From an uncultured Bacillota bacterium (GTDB lineage Bacteria; Bacillota_I; Bacilli_A; Erysipelotrichales; Erysipelotrichaceae), in contig ONXX01000065.1 in assembly GCA_900321955.1 (NCBI GenBank), positions 1 through 16,612 on the forward strand: a stretch of 16,612 nucleotides of DNA, in the 5' to 3' direction. Position numbers and translations under genes: made by a program. The notes under the pieces are model-generated. The model saw nothing but the letters and a program-made list of their open reading frames with translations, was not told the origin of the DNA and searched no databases. This document shows, piece after piece, positions 6,885-14,576 of the stretch (position 1 is the first letter of the stretch; every line of letters starts with the position of its first letter).

Positions 6885-7645
6885 GAGAACCTGTTCTTGA
6901 AGTAAAAAATCTGGGTATCGATTTCGGCGGTTTAACAGCTGTCAATAATCTGAATCTTGAAGTATTTGATAATGAGATCATCGGTCTGATCGGCCCTAAC
7001 GGCGCCGGGAAGACGACGGTCTTCAATATGCTGACCAAGGTCTATGATCCTTCCAGAGGAACGATCTTGCTCAGCGGCAAGGACATTTCCAAGATGTCCA
7101 CGGAAGAAGTCAATAAAGCCGGCATTGCCAGAACGTTCCAGAACATCCGTCTTTTCAATAAACTCAGTGTCATTGACAACGTTAAGACCGGCATGTTCAA
7201 TCTGCATGAGTATTCGATTGCCGATACGATCTTCCACACAAAGAAGAAAAGAGAAAACGAGAAACAGATCGAAGAAAAGGCGGAAGAGCTTTTAAAGATC
7301 TTCCATCTCTATGATTCCAAAGATATCGAAGCCTCTTCGCTTCCATATGGTGCGCAAAGAAGACTGGAGATCGCCAGAGCTTTGGCCAGTGATCCTAAGC
7401 TCTTGCTTCTGGATGAGCCGGCAGCCGGCATGAATCCGCAGGAAACGGAAGATCTGATGAATACGATCCGTTTTGTCCGCGATCGTTTCAAGATCTCCAT
7501 TCTGTTAATTGAACACGATATGTCGCTGGTCATGAATATCTGTGAGAGGATCTACGTCCTGAATTATGGAATGTTGTTAGCGAAAGGAAGTCCTGATGAG
7601 ATCAAGAAGAATGAAAAAGTCATCAAGGCTTATCTGGGTGAATAA
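6881..7645 (+). CDS. livG: Branched-chain amino-acid ABC transporter ATP-binding protein LivG
   Basis: One of two ATPases that power the Liv importer, 254 residues, cytoplasmic. Walker A is GPNGAGKTT at 38-46. The signature region reads LPYGAQRRLEIARAL, the usual LivG form in place of LSGGQ. Walker B is LLLLDEPAAGMNPQE, with the catalytic Glu after Asp, and the switch His is in LLIEHDMSLV. The C-terminus ends with the family's KAYLGE. The ATG overlaps the livM stop and has AAAGGAG eight nucleotides upstream. Intact, unlike its partner livF. Confidence 0.95.
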   Translation: MREPVLEVKNLGIDFGGLTAVNNLNLEVFDNEIIGLIGPNGAGKTTVFNMLTKVYDPSRGTILLSGKDISKMSTEEVNKAGIARTFQNIRLFNKLSVIDNVKTGMFNLHEYSIADTIFHTKKKRENEKQIEEKAEELLKIFHLYDSKDIEASSLPYGAQRRLEIARALASDPKLLLLDEPAAGMNPQETEDLMNTIRFVRDRFKISILLIEHDMSLVMNICERIYVLNYGMLLAKGSPDEIKKNEKVIKAYLGE

Positions 7646-7647
7646 AG

Positions 7648-8326
7648 ATGCTGAAGGTTAAAGATCTGGTTGTCCGTTATGGGATGATCGAAGCCATTAA
7701 AGGGATAAGCTTTGAAGTAAACGATTCTGAGATCGTCACTTTGATCGGTGCCAACGGTGCCGGCAAAACGACGACGATGCATACGATCCAGCATTGAACT
7801 GGATGGGAAAGACATCAGTAAGATCCCGGCCCACAAGATCGTGGAACTGGGGATCTCCCAATGTCCGGAACGAAGAAGGGTATTCGCCTTGCAGTCTGTT
7901 GAAGATAATCTTCTTTTAGGTGCGTATACCAGAAAAGACAAGGAGGAGATCAAGTCGGATCTTGCCAACGTCTATTCCTTATTCCCGCGTCTGGAAGAAA
8001 GAAAGAAACAGTTGGCCGGAACATTGTCCGGCGGCGAGCAGCAGATGCTGGCAATGGGCCGGGCTCTCATGGCCAAGCCGAAGATCATGCTGCTGGATGA
8101 ACCGAGTATGGGTTTGTCGCCCTTACTGGTCAAAGAAATATTCGATATAATAAGAAATATAAACAGTCAGGGTGTGACAATCCTTCTGGTCGAGCAGAAT
8201 GCTAAGATGGCGCTGGGCATCGCCGATCGGGCCTATGTCATTGAAACAGGCAAGATCGTGATGAGCGGAACCGGGGAAGAACTGCTTGCCAGCGAGGATA
8301 TCAAGAAAGCCTACCTGGGAGGATAA
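7648..8326 (+). pseudogene. livF: Branched-chain amino-acid ABC transporter ATP-binding protein LivF, frameshifted
   Basis: Second ATPase of the Liv importer. Frame 1 starts two nucleotides after livG, includes Walker A GANGAGKTTT (34-43), and stops at TGA 7795-7797 after 49 residues. Frame 2 resumes with SIELDGKDI at about 7790 and carries the signature LSGGEQQ, Walker B IMLLDEPSMGL, LLVEQN and the terminal KKAYLGG, ending at 8326. Between them the usual SGLLxPxSG linker (about nine residues) is missing: one nucleotide is present instead of about 27, so about 26 are lost. The two parts total about 225 residues; LivF is usually about 234. PERRR replaces the customary PEGRR. The sequence outside the junction shows no other decay, which points to recent loss or an assembly fault. 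Confidence 0.87.
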
Positions 8327-8328
8327 GC

Positions 8329-8976
8329 ATGTACGTAAAAGATAATATGGTGTCCGGTCCGATTACCATCGGTCCTGACCAGTCGGTTTCTGAAGCGATC
8401 GACCTTATGTCGGAAAACGGGTTGCACCGTCTTCCGGTCGTTGACAAAAACGGCAAGCTGGCGGGTCTGATCACGGAAGGCGTGATCACTTCCAATACGC
8501 CCAACAATTCGACTTCGCTTTCTGTCTTTGAACTCAACTACCTGCTCAACAAATTGACGATCAAGGATATCATGATCAAAGATGTCATCACCATCGGCAA
8601 GGATGCCTTGCTGGAAGAGGCAGCGACGATCTTAAGGAAAAACGATATCGGCTGTCTGCCGGTTGTCGATGAAGACAATACGCTCATCGGCATCATTACC
8701 CACAATGACATCTTCACCGCCTTCATCGATCTGTTAGGCTACAATCATGTCGGCACAAGATACGTCATTTCGGTGGAGGAAGACCGTACCGGAATCTTGG
8801 AGGATATCTGTCGGGTCTTCAAGGAACAGGATGTTTCCATCGCCAATATGGCTGTCTACAACAGCAGCCGCGGCATCGAAATCGTCGTCATCGTCCATGG
8901 TTTTGACGATATCACGGACAAGCTGGAAAAGGCCGGCTACAAAGTCACAAGCGTCATGAAACTCAACGAAAAGTAA
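8329..8976 (+). CDS. CBS-domain pair plus ACT-domain protein (AcuB-like)
   Basis: A 215-residue cytosolic regulatory protein with no catalytic motif. CBS domain 1 is at about 1-55 (MVSGPITIGPDQSVSEA, then HRLPVVDKNGKLAGLIT), CBS domain 2 at about 78-135 (GCLPVVDEDNTLIGIIT) and a C-terminal ACT domain at about 143-211 (RYVISVEEDRTGILEDI). CBS pairs usually bind adenosyl ligands and ACT domains usually bind amino acids. The GGAGG upstream lies inside the livF end and the start is two nucleotides after the livF stop, so it belongs to the liv operon. Inference: it senses amino-acid or nucleotide state for this transporter or a metabolic partner. The acuB name from Bacillus acetoin genes is not applied, because the context differs. 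Confidence 0.85.
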   Translation: MYVKDNMVSGPITIGPDQSVSEAIDLMSENGLHRLPVVDKNGKLAGLITEGVITSNTPNNSTSLSVFELNYLLNKLTIKDIMIKDVITIGKDALLEEAATILRKNDIGCLPVVDEDNTLIGIITHNDIFTAFIDLLGYNHVGTRYVISVEEDRTGILEDICRVFKEQDVSIANMAVYNSSRGIEIVVIVHGFDDITDKLEKAGYKVTSVMKLNEK

Positions 8977-8997
8977 GATCGCAGGATCTTGCTTTTT
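8973..8997 (+). terminator. Terminator of the liv operon
   Basis: GTAAGATC (8973-8980) pairs with GATCTTGC (8985-8992), with one T-G pair and a GCAG loop, followed by five T. The stem begins inside the last codons of the CBS-ACT gene. Confidence 0.8.
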
Positions 8998-9000
8998 AAA

Positions 9001-9029
9001 TTGTTCATTAACGTTGTTTTATGTATAAT
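9001..9029 (+). promoter_or_regulatory. Promoter of the HAD phosphatase gene, leaderless type
   Basis: TATAAT (9024-9029) lies 17 nt after TTGTTC (9001-9006). Only eight nucleotides separate the -10 from the ATG at 9038, so the transcript should start at or within a base or two of the start codon. Confidence 0.65.
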
Positions 9030-9037
9030 AACGGGGT

Positions 9038-9832
9038 ATGAAAAAGCTTATATTCTGTGATGTCGACGGAACGATCCTGGATGGTTCCCGAGGCATGAAT
9101 CATATCTCCGAAAAAACAGCTTATGCGATCAGGGAACTCAGCAGGGACCATTATGTGCTGATCGCTTCCGGCAGATGCCGCGGATTAATGGATGAAGAGA
9201 TTACTTCCTTAAATCCGAGCGGCTATGTCTTATGCAACGGTGCCTATGCGGAAGTTCATGGCAAGCCGATCTTTGCCCGGTACTTTTCCGATCAGACGAT
9301 CCGAAAAATCAAAGAGGTCACGGTTGCACATAAGGGCTTCTATATTCTGGAAGCGCTGGATGACATGTATGTGGATTCATTGAGCTCGAAGACGTTTCTT
9401 GAATTCATGCATCGCTGGGGCTCGTCCATGTCCGGCTTCAAGGAAGAAAAGGATTCACATGACAAGTATCTGATCTCGATGATCGGTTTTCCTGAGAGGG
9501 ACATTCTCAATGCAGCCAAGAAAGAACTGGAACCTTACGTCGATCTGGCGGATCACAAGATGTATCCCTCTTGCGATGTCAATGTCAAAGGCATCAATAA
9601 ATCCAGCGGGGTAAAAAAGGTCATTGAATATCTCGGCATCCCCTTGGAAGATACCTATTGTTTCGGCGACGGTGTCAACGATCTCGAGATGCTTCAATCC
9701 GTCGGTCATCCGGTCATTGTGGCCAATTGCATGCCTGCTTTAAAGGGCAGGGGATTTGAAGAAACCGACGATGTTCTCGAGGATGGCTTTTATAATTATT
9801 TGCTGGCTAATAAGTTGATTAAAGCGATCTGA
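9038..9832 (+). CDS. Cof-type HAD-IIB family phosphatase
   Basis: A 264-residue cytosolic hydrolase of the haloacid dehalogenase superfamily with a type IIB cap. Motif I is DVDGT at 8-12 (nucleophile D8, acid/base D10), motif II is the Ser of LIASGR at 41-46, the motif III lysine is in GINKSSGVKKV near residue 188, and motif IV is FGDGVNDLEM at 209-218. Members dephosphorylate sugar phosphates, nucleotides or pyridoxal phosphate, and the substrate cannot be told from sequence. No Shine-Dalgarno is present and the -10 box ends eight nucleotides before the ATG, so the mRNA is probably leaderless. The ORF is complete, with normal family length. Confidence 0.9.
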   Translation: MKKLIFCDVDGTILDGSRGMNHISEKTAYAIRELSRDHYVLIASGRCRGLMDEEITSLNPSGYVLCNGAYAEVHGKPIFARYFSDQTIRKIKEVTVAHKGFYILEALDDMYVDSLSSKTFLEFMHRWGSSMSGFKEEKDSHDKYLISMIGFPERDILNAAKKELEPYVDLADHKMYPSCDVNVKGINKSSGVKKVIEYLGIPLEDTYCFGDGVNDLEMLQSVGHPVIVANCMPALKGRGFEETDDVLEDGFYNYLLANKLIKAI

Positions 9833-9844
9833 TTGAGTTAAAAT
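9815..9844 (+). promoter_or_regulatory. Probable sepF promoter
   Basis: TTGATT (9815-9820), an 18-nt spacer and TAAAAT (9839-9844) overlap the end of the HAD gene and precede AAAGGAG (9856-9862) and the sepF start. Confidence 0.6.
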
Positions 9845-9869
9845 GATAGGGAATTAAAGGAGAAATACT

Positions 9870-10268
9870 ATGGGATTTGGTGATAGATTAAAAGAATTTA
9901 TTGCGCCTGAAGAAGACGAAGAAGAACAGCTTGAACTGACAAAAGAGGAAGCGGAAGCAGTTTCTCCTTACGAGAAGAATCTCTCAAGTTCTTCCGCAAT
10001 CACCGCAAATACCAACATCGTATTATTCGAACCAAGAAACTTTGATGAAGCCGAGGAGATCGGTCATCACATCAAGTCAAAGAGAGCCTGCTGTGTGAAC
10101 CTGCACAGAATGCCTTCGGAATACCGCCAGAGGATCATCGACTTCCTTTCCGGTGTCGTCTATGGCGTTGACGGTTCAATTAAAAAAGTCGGTGAGAACG
10201 TCATTTTATGTTCACCGAAAAACCTTCAGGTCGGTGGTGACATCAATCTGAATTCAGACGAAGATTAA
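9870..10268 (+). CDS. sepF: Cell division protein SepF
   Basis: A 132-residue cytosolic division protein that binds FtsZ and shapes or anchors the Z-ring at the membrane in Gram-positive bacteria. The N-terminus MGFGDRLKEFIAP is the short amphipathic membrane-binding helix expected of SepF, followed by an acidic, Ser-rich linker to about residue 45. The conserved domain spans about 48-122, with NIVLFEPRNFDEAEEI, VNLHRM, and IIDFLSGVVYGVDG at 89-102. AAAGGAG ends seven nucleotides before the ATG. In many Firmicutes sepF sits in a ylm-divIVA-ileS cluster; here the T-box and ileS follow it directly. Confidence 0.92.
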   Translation: MGFGDRLKEFIAPEEDEEEQLELTKEEAEAVSPYEKNLSSSSAITANTNIVLFEPRNFDEAEEIGHHIKSKRACCVNLHRMPSEYRQRIIDFLSGVVYGVDGSIKKVGENVILCSPKNLQVGGDINLNSDED

Positions 10269-10462
10269 GCTAAGATTAAGACATGTCCGCATAATGTGGC
10301 AGCATAGAGAGTTGACGGCTGGTGAAAGTCAATGTGTGCTTATGCGGGAATCACTTATGAGCTCCGGCAACAAAATTGCCGGCGTCGCTCGCGTTAAGAG
10401 CTAGAGGAATAAATTAAGGTGGTACCTCGCTGATACAGCGACCTTTGGTAGCACCTTTTTCT
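10269..10462 (+). ncRNA. T-box riboswitch, isoleucine specifier, controlling ileS
   Basis: A tRNA-sensing leader. The stem I start resembles the family (AAGACATGTC), AGAGAG is at 10306-10311, and an apical helix TTGAC/GTCAA (10312-10316, 10328-10332) encloses the characteristic GGCTGGTGAAA. The specifier is read as ATC (10350-10352) in GGAATCAC, an isoleucine codon followed by a purine. A further hairpin CCGGCAA/TTGCCGG is at 10364-10382. The conserved T-box sequence is AAGGTGGTACC (10416-10426). Uncharged tRNA-Ile should stabilise the antiterminator and permit ileS transcription. No clear dedicated promoter is seen, so the RNA may continue from sepF. Confidence 0.9.
10416..10462 (+). terminator. 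Terminator of the ileS T-box
   Basis: AAGGTGGTACC (10416-10426) pairs with GGTAGCACCTT (10447-10457) with one mismatch, and the arm runs into TTTTTCTTT. It uses the T-box sequence itself as the 5' arm, so it excludes the antiterminator. Confidence 0.88.
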
Positions 10463-10475
10463 TTGGAGGAGAGAT

Positions 10476-13205
10476 ATGGAATACAAAGACACATTACACA
10501 TGCCTAAGACGGATTTTGAGATGAGAGGAAATCTTCCCAAGAAGGAACCGGATATCCTGAAGAAGTGGGAAGAGGACGATCATTATCATAAGATCTTAGA
10601 CAAAAACAAAGACAAGACGCCTTTTGTCCTGCATGACGGTCCGCCATACGCAAACGGCAATCTTCACGCCGGTACGGCGATGAACCGTATCATCAAGGAT
10701 ATCATTGTTCGTTCAAAGGCGATGGAAGGCTATTACACGCCGTTTTTCCCAGGTTGGGATACCCACGGTCTGCCGATTGAAAACGCTGTTCAGAAGCTCG
10801 GTGTGAACCGCAAGGAAGTTTCTGCCAGAGAATTCAGGGAAAAGTGTGAAGAATATGCCCATAAGCAGATTGCACAGCAGATGGAAACAGAAAAGCGTCT
10901 GGGACAGGTGGCTGACTATGAACATCCATATATCACTCTGAACAAAGGCTTTGAAGGAAGACAGATCAGGGCTTTCGCCAAGATGGCACTTGATGGCATG
11001 ATCTTCCAGGGCTTAAAGCCGATCTACTGGTCGCCATACCAGGAGACAGCGATCGCCGATTCCGAGATCGTCTACTTTGACCGCAAGGACCCGACGATTT
11101 TTGTCAGCTTTGATGTCAAGGACGGTAAAGGTGTATTGGAAGGGGATGAACAGTTCATCATCTGGACCACGACGCCTTGGACCTTGCCGGCCAACGTTGC
11201 CATCACCTTGCATCCGGATCTGACCTATGCCGTTGTCGCGACCGAAAAAGGCAAGATGATCATGCTGGAAAACCTGGTCGAAAGCCTGATGGCAAAATTC
11301 GAACTGGGTGAACATCAGATCGTCAAGACCTTCAAGGGAAGAGAATTGGAAGGCATTGTCTGCAAACATGTCCTGTATCCGGAAACAAGAGAATCCGTTA
11401 TCTGCTTAGCTGATTACGTTACCGATGAAGATGGTACCGGTTGTGTCCACACTGCCGGCGGTCATGGTCTGGACGACTTCTATACGACACAGCGCTATGG
11501 CTTGCCGACGGTCTGCCCGGTCGATGAAAAGGGCTGCATGACCAAGGAAGCCGGCGATTGGCTGGAAGGACAGTTTGTCTTTGACGCCAATAAGACGATC
11601 ACGACCCGTTTGGACGAGCAGGGACACCTTCTGAAACTGGAATGGGTGACCCACTCTTATCCGCATGACGACCGTTTGAAAAAACCGGTCATCTTCAGAG
11701 CGACGACCCAGTGGTTTGCCTCGATTGAGAAGATCAAGCCGCAGCTTCTGGAAGCGATCAAAAACGTCAAATGGATCAACTCCTTTGGCGAACTGCGTCT
11801 GACCAACATGGTCAAGGACAGAAAAGACTGGTGTATCTCCCGTCAAAGACTCTGGGGCGTGCCGATTCCGATCATCTACAACGAAGACAAGACTCCGATC
11901 ATTGATGCCGAGGTCTTTGAACATATCGCAAAACTCTTTGATGAGCACGGATCCAATATCTGGTTTGAATCAGAGGCCAAGGATCTTTTACCGGCAGGCT
12001 ATACCAATCCGGCTTCGCCAAACGGCAATTTCACCAAAGAAACCGACATCATGGACGTCTGGTTTGATTCCGGTTCTTCCTGGAGCGAACTGATCGACAG
12101 AGGATACTCTTATCCATGTGATCTTTACTTTGAAGGTTCCGACCAGTACAGAGGCTGGTTCAACTCTTCTTTGATCGTATCGGTTGCCAATAACGGCACG
12201 GCGCCTTACAAGTCTGTCCTTTCTCATGGCTATGTCTGTGACTCCAAGGGTGAGGCAATGCACAAGTCCGTCGGCAATGTCGTCAATCCGCTCGATATCA
12301 TCAAACAATACGGTGCCGATATCTTAAGGCTCTGGGCAGCTTCCGAAGATTTCAAGGCTGATATGAGAATCGGTGATTCCAACCTGAAACAGGTTTCCGA
12401 TCAGTACCGCAAGATCAGAAACACCTTCCGTTTCATGCTGGGCAACATCAATCCTGAAGATTTCACAGCAGACAGGAAAGTGCCTTACCAGGAACTTGAA
12501 GCTGTTGATAAGTACGTGATGATCGCTTTGAACGACATGGCGGAAAAGGTTGAAAGTGCCTATGACCACTATGAATTCGTTCAGGCAACTTCCCTGATGA
12601 CCAACTTCATGACCAATGAGCTTTCTTCCTACTACTGCGACTTCGCAAAGGATATCTTATATTGCGATAAGCTGGATTCACCAAGAAGAAGAAAGGTCCA
12701 GACCGTTCTTTATACGGCAGTTGACTATCTGGTCAAACTCTGGTCACCGGTTCTGGTCTACACCTGTGATGAAGTCTGGAAGCATTTCGCCAGCAAGGAA
12801 GCCGACAGCGTCCATTACGCGCACTTCCCGAGCGTTGAAAAGTTCGCTGATGAAGATGTCATCCGCAGCAATTTCGCAAGACTGCATGCCATCAGAAGCG
12901 ATATCTTCAAGGCCAGAGAAGAAGCGATCAATGCCAAGGTTATCGAAAAGCCGATGCAGGCTCATGTATTGTTACATGTAAGTGAAGAAGACAAGAAGCT
13001 TCTGGAAGATGCTTTTGGAAACAAGATCAATCAGTGGCTGATCGTCGCCAAGGTCTCCTTTGTGGAAGAAGAACTCGAGAAGTTCGACAACATTGAAGTG
13101 AAGATCGAGATGGCCAAGGGCCATGTCTGCCCGCGCTGCTGGAACATCGTTGAAGAAGAAAACGAAGACGGTCTGTGCGACAGATGCGCTGATGCATTGA
13201 AATAA
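10476..13205 (+). CDS. ileS: Isoleucine--tRNA ligase
   Basis: Class I aminoacyl-tRNA synthetase charging tRNA-Ile, 909 residues, cytosolic. The HIGH-type motif appears as HAGT at 64-67 in GPPYANGNLHAGTAMN, GWDTHGLP is at 93-100, and the KMSKS-type motif is AMHKS at 594-598 (KGEAMHKSVGN). The CP1 editing domain lies roughly at 190-390, the anticodon-binding domain from about 670, and a C-terminal zinc site uses C885, C888, C901 and C904. The start follows GGAGGAGA within the expected distance, just past the T-box terminator. Length and domain order are those of a complete bacterial IleRS; the variants of both signature motifs should be compared with close relatives. Confidence 0.96.
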   Translation: MEYKDTLHMPKTDFEMRGNLPKKEPDILKKWEEDDHYHKILDKNKDKTPFVLHDGPPYANGNLHAGTAMNRIIKDIIVRSKAMEGYYTPFFPGWDTHGLPIENAVQKLGVNRKEVSAREFREKCEEYAHKQIAQQMETEKRLGQVADYEHPYITLNKGFEGRQIRAFAKMALDGMIFQGLKPIYWSPYQETAIADSEIVYFDRKDPTIFVSFDVKDGKGVLEGDEQFIIWTTTPWTLPANVAITLHPDLTYAVVATEKGKMIMLENLVESLMAKFELGEHQIVKTFKGRELEGIVCKHVLYPETRESVICLADYVTDEDGTGCVHTAGGHGLDDFYTTQRYGLPTVCPVDEKGCMTKEAGDWLEGQFVFDANKTITTRLDEQGHLLKLEWVTHSYPHDDRLKKPVIFRATTQWFASIEKIKPQLLEAIKNVKWINSFGELRLTNMVKDRKDWCISRQRLWGVPIPIIYNEDKTPIIDAEVFEHIAKLFDEHGSNIWFESEAKDLLPAGYTNPASPNGNFTKETDIMDVWFDSGSSWSELIDRGYSYPCDLYFEGSDQYRGWFNSSLIVSVANNGTAPYKSVLSHGYVCDSKGEAMHKSVGNVVNPLDIIKQYGADILRLWAASEDFKADMRIGDSNLKQVSDQYRKIRNTFRFMLGNINPEDFTADRKVPYQELEAVDKYVMIALNDMAEKVESAYDHYEFVQATSLMTNFMTNELSSYYCDFAKDILYCDKLDSPRRRKVQTVLYTAVDYLVKLWSPVLVYTCDEVWKHFASKEADSVHYAHFPSVEKFADEDVIRSNFARLHAIRSDIFKAREEAINAKVIEKPMQAHVLLHVSEEDKKLLEDAFGNKINQWLIVAKVSFVEEELEKFDNIEVKIEMAKGHVCPRCWNIVEEENEDGLCDRCADALK

Positions 13206-13213
13206 GATGAAAT

Positions 13214-13243
13214 GAGAGGATCCGAAAGGATCCTTTCGTTTGT
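13214..13243 (+). terminator. Intrinsic terminator after ileS
   Basis: A 10-bp stem (13214-13223 with 13228-13237) with core AGGATCC/GGATCCT, one G-T pair and a GAAA tetraloop, followed by an imperfect T-rich tail GTTTGTC. Confidence 0.7.
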
Positions 13244-13253
13244 CAAAAAAGGG

Positions 13254-13259
13254 TATAAT
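13254..13259 (+). promoter_or_regulatory. -10 box of the methyltransferase gene, leaderless type
   Basis: A perfect TATAAT ends six nucleotides before the ATG at 13266. No good -35 is seen; the upstream 17-18 nt position falls in the 3' arm of the ileS terminator. Confidence 0.55.
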
Positions 13260-13265
13260 AGGGCC

Positions 13266-14453
13266 ATGGTAAAAGTCACATTAAAAAGAAATGAAGGAAG
13301 AACGATCTCTGCCGGCGGTCTGTGGATCTTTGACAACGAGATCGAAAAGATCGAAGGGGAATATCAAAACGGCGATATCGTGGAAGTCGTTTCCTATAAA
13401 GACGACCACATCGGCAAGGGCTACATCAATGATCATTCCAAGATCATGATCCGCATTCTGACCCGCCGCAAAGACGAAGAGATCGATGAGTCATTCTTCT
13501 ATCAGCGCTTCAAGGATGCCTGGGAATACCGCAAGGCGGTCGTTGAGACCAATTGCTGCCGCATCGTCTTTTCCGATTCCGATCGTCTGCCCGGGCTGAT
13601 CGTCGATAAATTCAATGAATATCTGGTGTTTGAGATCGATACCCTGGGCATGGATGTCAGAAAAGATATGCTGGTAAAGCAGATGCTGAAGGTGATGGAA
13701 GATGATGGTGTCACCATTCATGGCGTCTATGAGAGAAGCGATGCCAGGGTGAGAACCTTGGAAGGCTTGGAGAGAGTCAAGGGCTTTTTAAGTGAGCCAT
13801 TTGATACACTGATCCGGATTGATGAAAACGGCGTCATGATGAACGTCAATATCGCCGAAGGACAAAAGACCGGTTACTTCCTCGATCAGAAATACAACCA
13901 TCTGGCAATACGCAAGCTTTGTAAAGACAAGAAAGTTTTGGACTGCTGCACCCATACGGGCGGTTTTGCCTTGAGTGCTGCCAAAGTTGCTGAAAAGGTC
14001 ATCGGCATCGATGCTTCCCAGCTGGCGATCGATCAGGCCAAGGAAAACAGCGATCTGAACGGTTTCACCAATACCGAATTTGTCGTCGCGGATGTTTTTG
14101 ATTATCTGATTGAGATGGAAGAGAAGAAGGAACACTTCGATGTCATCGTTCTGGATCCGCCGGCTTTTACCAAATCCAAGAATTCGGTAAAGAATGCTTC
14201 CAAGGGCTATAAGGAAATCAATTACCGGGCGATGAAGCTTTTAAATCCGGGCGGCTTCCTGGTGACCTGTTCCTGCAGCGAGTATATGCCAAGAGACCTC
14301 TTTATGAAGATCATCCTGTCGGCAGCCAATGATTCCCATAAGCGTTTACGTCTGGTGGAAAGCCGTTCGCAGGCTCCCGATCATCCGATTGTCCTGGGGA
14401 ACAATGTGTCGGACTATCTCAAATGTGTGATCGTTCAGGTCAATAAACGTTAA
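13266..14453 (+). CDS. Class I SAM-dependent 23S rRNA cytosine methyltransferase, RlmI-like
   Basis: Predicted to transfer a methyl group from S-adenosylmethionine to a 23S rRNA cytosine, as E. coli RlmI makes m5C1962; the exact target here is not proven. The N-terminal PUA-like RNA-binding part is at about 1-75 (MVKVTLKRNEGRTISAGGLW), a middle domain follows, and the Rossmann methyltransferase starts near 190. Visible motifs are KTGYFLDQ (201-208), motif I DCCTHTGGF (226-234), IGIDAS (246-251), motif IV DPPAF (297-301) and TCSCS (334-338). An in-frame ATG at 13212 would add 18 residues across the ileS terminator and the -10 box, so the ATG at 13266 is preferred, giving 395 residues. There is no ribosome binding site. 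Confidence 0.9.
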   Translation: MVKVTLKRNEGRTISAGGLWIFDNEIEKIEGEYQNGDIVEVVSYKDDHIGKGYINDHSKIMIRILTRRKDEEIDESFFYQRFKDAWEYRKAVVETNCCRIVFSDSDRLPGLIVDKFNEYLVFEIDTLGMDVRKDMLVKQMLKVMEDDGVTIHGVYERSDARVRTLEGLERVKGFLSEPFDTLIRIDENGVMMNVNIAEGQKTGYFLDQKYNHLAIRKLCKDKKVLDCCTHTGGFALSAAKVAEKVIGIDASQLAIDQAKENSDLNGFTNTEFVVADVFDYLIEMEEKKEHFDVIVLDPPAFTKSKNSVKNASKGYKEINYRAMKLLNPGGFLVTCSCSEYMPRDLFMKIILSAANDSHKRLRLVESRSQAPDHPIVLGNNVSDYLKCVIVQVNKR

Positions 14454-14470
14454 AAGAAAAAAGGGTAATG

Positions 14471-14539
14471 TAAACTTCCACGTGGGTATTTAGCCACCCC
14501 AGGTTAAACTTAAGCGGGGTGAGACTGTAAACTTCCGTG
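14471..14539. repeat. Left-end repeats of the IS (three AAACTT copies)
   Basis: AAACTT cores occur at 14472, 14506 and 14529. The first and third extend as TGTAAACTTCC, the middle one as GGTTAAACTTAAG. The middle copy lies in the loop of an inverted repeat CACCCC/GGGGTG (14495-14500, 14516-14521). Probable transposase-binding sites. Confidence 0.7.
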
Positions 14540-14576
14540 TGGGTGACATGCCAAAAAGCTAAAAAACAGATGAAAG

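Noticed and set aside
11406..11948. 180-codon open frame on the minus strand inside ileS
   Set aside because: It is fully antisense to conserved ileS sequence and shows no motifs of its own; such long shadows are common in this composition.
13212..13265. Upstream ATG start for the methyltransferase gene
   Set aside because: The extra 18 codons run through the ileS terminator and the TATAAT box, and the family N-terminus begins at the later ATG.
14471..14539. CRISPR-like reading of the repeated AAACTT units at the IS ends
   Set aside because: The repeats are short, degenerate and unevenly spaced, occur in inverted orientation at the two ends of one transposase unit, and there is no cas gene.
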